DNA of 64,000 bases from an uncultured Psychroflexus sp. (GTDB lineage Bacteria; Bacteroidota; Bacteroidia; Flavobacteriales; Flavobacteriaceae), in assembly GCA_913062845.1 (NCBI GenBank), contig CAJXVZ010000008.1, positions 1 through 64,000 on the forward strand. The letters run 5' to 3'. Below, one piece after another: positions 62,060-64,000 of this stretch. The notes under the pieces were generated by a model, which did not search any database, was not told where the DNA came from, and worked only from the letters and a program-made list of their open reading frames with translations. A program made the position numbers and the translations under genes. Numbering within the stretch: the first letter of the stretch is position 1; each line of letters begins with the position of its first letter.

Positions 62060-62926
62060 TTACGCCTCGTTTTGTTTATAGACTCTTATCCAGTCTACGT
62101 ACATTTTTTGAGGAAAAACAGTGGTATCATCAGGTCTTCCTGCAAAACTTCCACCAACGGCAATGTTTAGCAAAATGAAAAATGGTTTGTGAAACTCAGA
62201 TAGATAAGGTTCTTTAATATTCATAGAAGTCACTTTGTTATCATCAACATACCATTCTATACTATCTTCTGTCCAGACTAAATCAAAAATGTGAAAATCT
62301 TCAGAGAATTTACCTTTACTTAGTTTATAAGATTCAGCTCCCATGAAAGCGTGTTTATTTGTGGAATCTGCATAATGTGCGTTGACTTCAATCGCACCAT
62401 CATCTTTTGAACCATAAAGTTCCAAGATGTCTATTTCGCCGCACTGTGGCCAAGTTGTATCACCTCCGTTTTCGTCTATATTTACGCCAAGCATCCAGAA
62501 GGCCGGCCAAATCCCTTTTCCTTCCGGTAGTTTGATTCTGGCTGAAATTTTACCATATTTCCAGGTCTGTTTATTTGCCGTATTTAGTCTGGCGGAAGTG
62601 TAATGATCCATGCCGTGTTCATCGCTGATATGATTAGCTTGTATGACCAAACAACCATCGTCAATATAAGCGTTTTTTGAGTTATTGGTATATCGTTGCC
62701 ATTCTTCATTGAAACGACCTGCTTTTTCTATTTGAAAATTCCAGTTATCAGGATCTATTTCTTTCTGGTCAAATTCATCAGACCAGACCAATGTCCATGT
62801 TTTGTTCATACCTGTGATCATTTCCTTTGAGTTTTCTTCTTGTTCACTTTTCTGCAGACATGACATGCCTAGCAATGATATTAAAACCAAAGCTAATGAT
62901 CTGAGAGTAAATCCTCTAATATTCAA
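62060..62926 (-). CDS. GH16 family beta-glucanase (laminarinase-like) lipoprotein
   Basis: Secreted endo-glucanase for laminarin-type beta-1,3-glucans. Lipoprotein signal LALVLISLLGMSCLQ with the lipobox cysteine at about residue 23. The catalytic box CGEIDILELYG (about residues 153-163) has the EIDILE form of GH16 laminarinases with the nucleophile and acid/base Glu. WSDEFDQKEIDPDNW and PEGKGIWPAFWMLG are typical too. 288 aa. Algal glucan use fits a marine flavobacterium. No SusCD pair is adjacent. Convergent with the TGA-broken gene; starts 9 bp after the Spy-like gene's stop, so an operon is likely. Confidence 0.9.
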   Translation of the reverse strand: MNIRGFTLRSLALVLISLLGMSCLQKSEQEENSKEMITGMNKTWTLVWSDEFDQKEIDPDNWNFQIEKAGRFNEEWQRYTNNSKNAYIDDGCLVIQANHISDEHGMDHYTSARLNTANKQTWKYGKISARIKLPEGKGIWPAFWMLGVNIDENGGDTTWPQCGEIDILELYGSKDDGAIEVNAHYADSTNKHAFMGAESYKLSKGKFSEDFHIFDLVWTEDSIEWYVDDNKVTSMNIKEPYLSEFHKPFFILLNIAVGGSFAGRPDDTTVFPQKMYVDWIRVYKQNEA

Positions 62927-62935
62927 AATCTTTAT

Positions 62936-63619
62936 TTATTCTTCACGTTTCTGTAATCGTCTTTCCATGGCCTTTTCTTTCATTCGTTGGCGCTGCTCCT
63001 GCATGATTTTAAGGTATTCCTGGTATTGTGTATCAGACAGAATTGCTTTAACCTCTTTGTTCTGGCTGTCGTTTATGTCTTTTAGCTCCTGTCTGGTTTG
63101 TTTGACGCGCTCTTTTCTCAGGGCTCTTCTTCTTTCTGCATATTTCATTCTTATCGCTTTCATTTGCTCCAGCTGTTCTTCGTTAAGGTTTAACCTTTGC
63201 ATTTGATCCTGTCGATTTTGCTGAAGTCTTTTTCTTTTTTGTTGCATACTAGCTCTAAGTCTCGTGCGCTGCTTGTTCTTTAGGTTTTTGTAAGCTTTAA
63301 ATTCATCTGCGCTTAGTATGGCTTGAATTTCGTTGTTCTGAGCTTCATTCATGGCTTTGAGCTCTTCTTTTTGGTCTGTCAGGCGACCATTGCTTTTTAA
63401 GGCTTTTAGCTTTTCGGAATATTTCAGATTGATCGCATTCAACTGCTTTGTTTTTTCTGCATCCAAATCCAAGGCTTTAGCCTGCTTTTGGGTTTGTATT
63501 TCTGCCAATTTTTCAGGAGTTACATCTTTCATTCTTGGTCGTTGGGCCTCTGTCTGGCATGACCAAAATAGAATCGAGATAAGAGTCCATAGCTTTAGGT
63601 TTACTTTTATTATTTCCAT
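62936..63619 (-). CDS. Spy/CpxP-like (LTxxQ-type) repeat protein
   Basis: Exported helical protein with two internal repeats of about 80 aa: QNNEIQAILSADEFKAYKNLKNKQRTRLR and QNKEVKAILSDTQYQEYLKIMQEQRQRMK. The signal region LISILFWSCQTEAQ has a cysteine that could be lipidated. The strongly charged helices and the xxIxxILSxxxxxxY pattern recall periplasmic Spy/CpxP and DUF4890-type proteins that sense or hold misfolded envelope proteins. 227 aa. It is followed by the GH16 gene after 9 bp and has a partial paralogue upstream at 63851-64000. Confidence 0.75.
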   Translation of the reverse strand: MEIIKVNLKLWTLISILFWSCQTEAQRPRMKDVTPEKLAEIQTQKQAKALDLDAEKTKQLNAINLKYSEKLKALKSNGRLTDQKEELKAMNEAQNNEIQAILSADEFKAYKNLKNKQRTRLRASMQQKRKRLQQNRQDQMQRLNLNEEQLEQMKAIRMKYAERRRALRKERVKQTRQELKDINDSQNKEVKAILSDTQYQEYLKIMQEQRQRMKEKAMERRLQKREE

Positions 63620-63790
63620 GATATTATTTTTTTCAAAGTTGAGGATTCTTGATCATAAAAAAACTTGAGATTTGTTGAAATAACTTTTTTTAAGGATAAA
63701 ACGTATATATTAAGGCTCAAAATTTAACCAGATATCTTTAAACTTTGAATACTTGATATGGTTTAATTCTAAATGGAAATCTACAATAGA

Positions 63791-63822
63791 AATGCCACAA
63801 TTCCTTAAGAAATTGTGGCATT
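63791..63822 (-). terminator. Terminator-like hairpin after the partial Spy-like gene
   Basis: AATGCCACAATT / AATTGTGGCATT is a perfect 12-bp stem with an 8-base loop, 28 bases after the stop of the minus-strand gene at 63851. Minus-strand T tract is weak, so it may stabilise the mRNA 3' end or be bidirectional. Confidence 0.6.
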
Positions 63823-63850
63823 ATTGTTGTTTTGAGGATTAAATAATAAA

Positions 63851-64000
63851 TTATTTGTCTTTCTCTTTTTTCATTTTATCAGAAATATCCTCCTTTTTTA
63901 AAGCCAGGTACTTCTGAAACTGTTGAGAACCCAATAATGATCTTATTTTGTTTGAATGTGAACGTTTAAGTGCTTTGATTTCACTTTTGGTATTCTCGTT
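63851..64000 (-). CDS. Spy-like protein, C-terminal part (runs off window)
   Basis: The frame is open from the window edge to TAA at 63851-63853 and encodes NENTKSEIKALKRSHSNKIRSLLGSQQFQKYLALKKEDISDKMKKEKDK. The IRSLLGSQQFQKYLALKK stretch matches the repeat of the neighbouring gene at 62936 (IQAILSADEFKAYKNLKN), so this is a paralogue. The ORF track misses it because its start is outside the window. Confidence 0.75.
   Translation of the reverse strand, partial: NENTKSEIKALKRSHSNKIRSLLGSQQFQKYLALKKEDISDKMKKEKDK

Overview
This window is AT-rich chromosomal DNA from a member of the Flavobacteriaceae (phylum Bacteroidota). The evidence is the set of family-typical genes: an IPExxxVDY-family protein beside pyruvate kinase, secreted proteins with C-terminal type IX secretion (T9SS) sorting domains, a SusC-like outer-membrane receptor relic, a fused OlsF-type aminolipid synthase, 2TM and DUF3109 proteins, and promoters with the Bacteroidota -7 box TAnnTTTG in place of a sigma70 -10 box. 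Recognisable Shine-Dalgarno sites are scarce. No rRNA, CRISPR array, prophage or intact insertion sequence was seen.

Layout. 1-8 kb: partial gltX, an S41 protease and rnpA on the minus strand, then anmK, an amino-acid dehydrogenase, nhaD and a small lipoprotein on the plus strand. 7-10.5 kb: two T9SS cargo genes, an LRR-like protein and an M43-type metalloprotease. 10.6-17.8 kb: a long minus-strand stretch with 5-FTHF cyclo-ligase, an AstE-like deacylase, rimK, a RimB-like retropepsin, pyk, an IPExxxVDY protein, rnc, fabF and acpP. 17.9-25.3 kb: purN, amidohydrolase, 2TM protein, RNase HI, lnt, purE, hsp20, and an operon of two MsrB enzymes with a collagen-like lipoprotein. 25.6-30.7 kb: a DUF433/DUF5615 toxin-antitoxin pair, a TrmH-family methylase, a 600-bp repeat region, then an OppB-like permease, tpiA, prmA and clpS. 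30.7-38.2 kb: a metallophosphoesterase, an AlbA_2 protein, a NYN protein, trmN6, marC, DUF3109, Uma2 and hflX. 38.2-41 kb: an outer-membrane receptor pseudogene. 41-43 kb: asd, folB and a tRNA-Phe locus. 43-51 kb: an envelope operon from coaX to a periplasmic peptidyl-prolyl isomerase. 51.9-64 kb: HIT, OlsF-like, lysC, GNAT, fbp, YebC, DUF4153, an MltF-like transglycosylase, a TGA-interrupted gene, a GH16 laminarinase and Spy-like proteins.

Most genes are housekeeping: amino-acid and purine synthesis, central carbon, translation, RNA processing and envelope assembly. The less ordinary items are: a tRNA-Phe gene sitting between two altered tRNA-Phe halves that form a 24-bp inverted repeat; a terminator-shaped hairpin inside the first codons of rnc; a duplicated structured intergenic element at 27 kb; two genes interrupted by TGA where a glycine codon is likely (one also carrying a frameshift); a rimB-rimK-deacylase cluster; and several promoters whose -7 box lies so close to the ATG that leaderless mRNAs are likely. 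I found no clearly new multi-gene system; the tRNA locus and the rnc hairpin are the best candidates for something undescribed.
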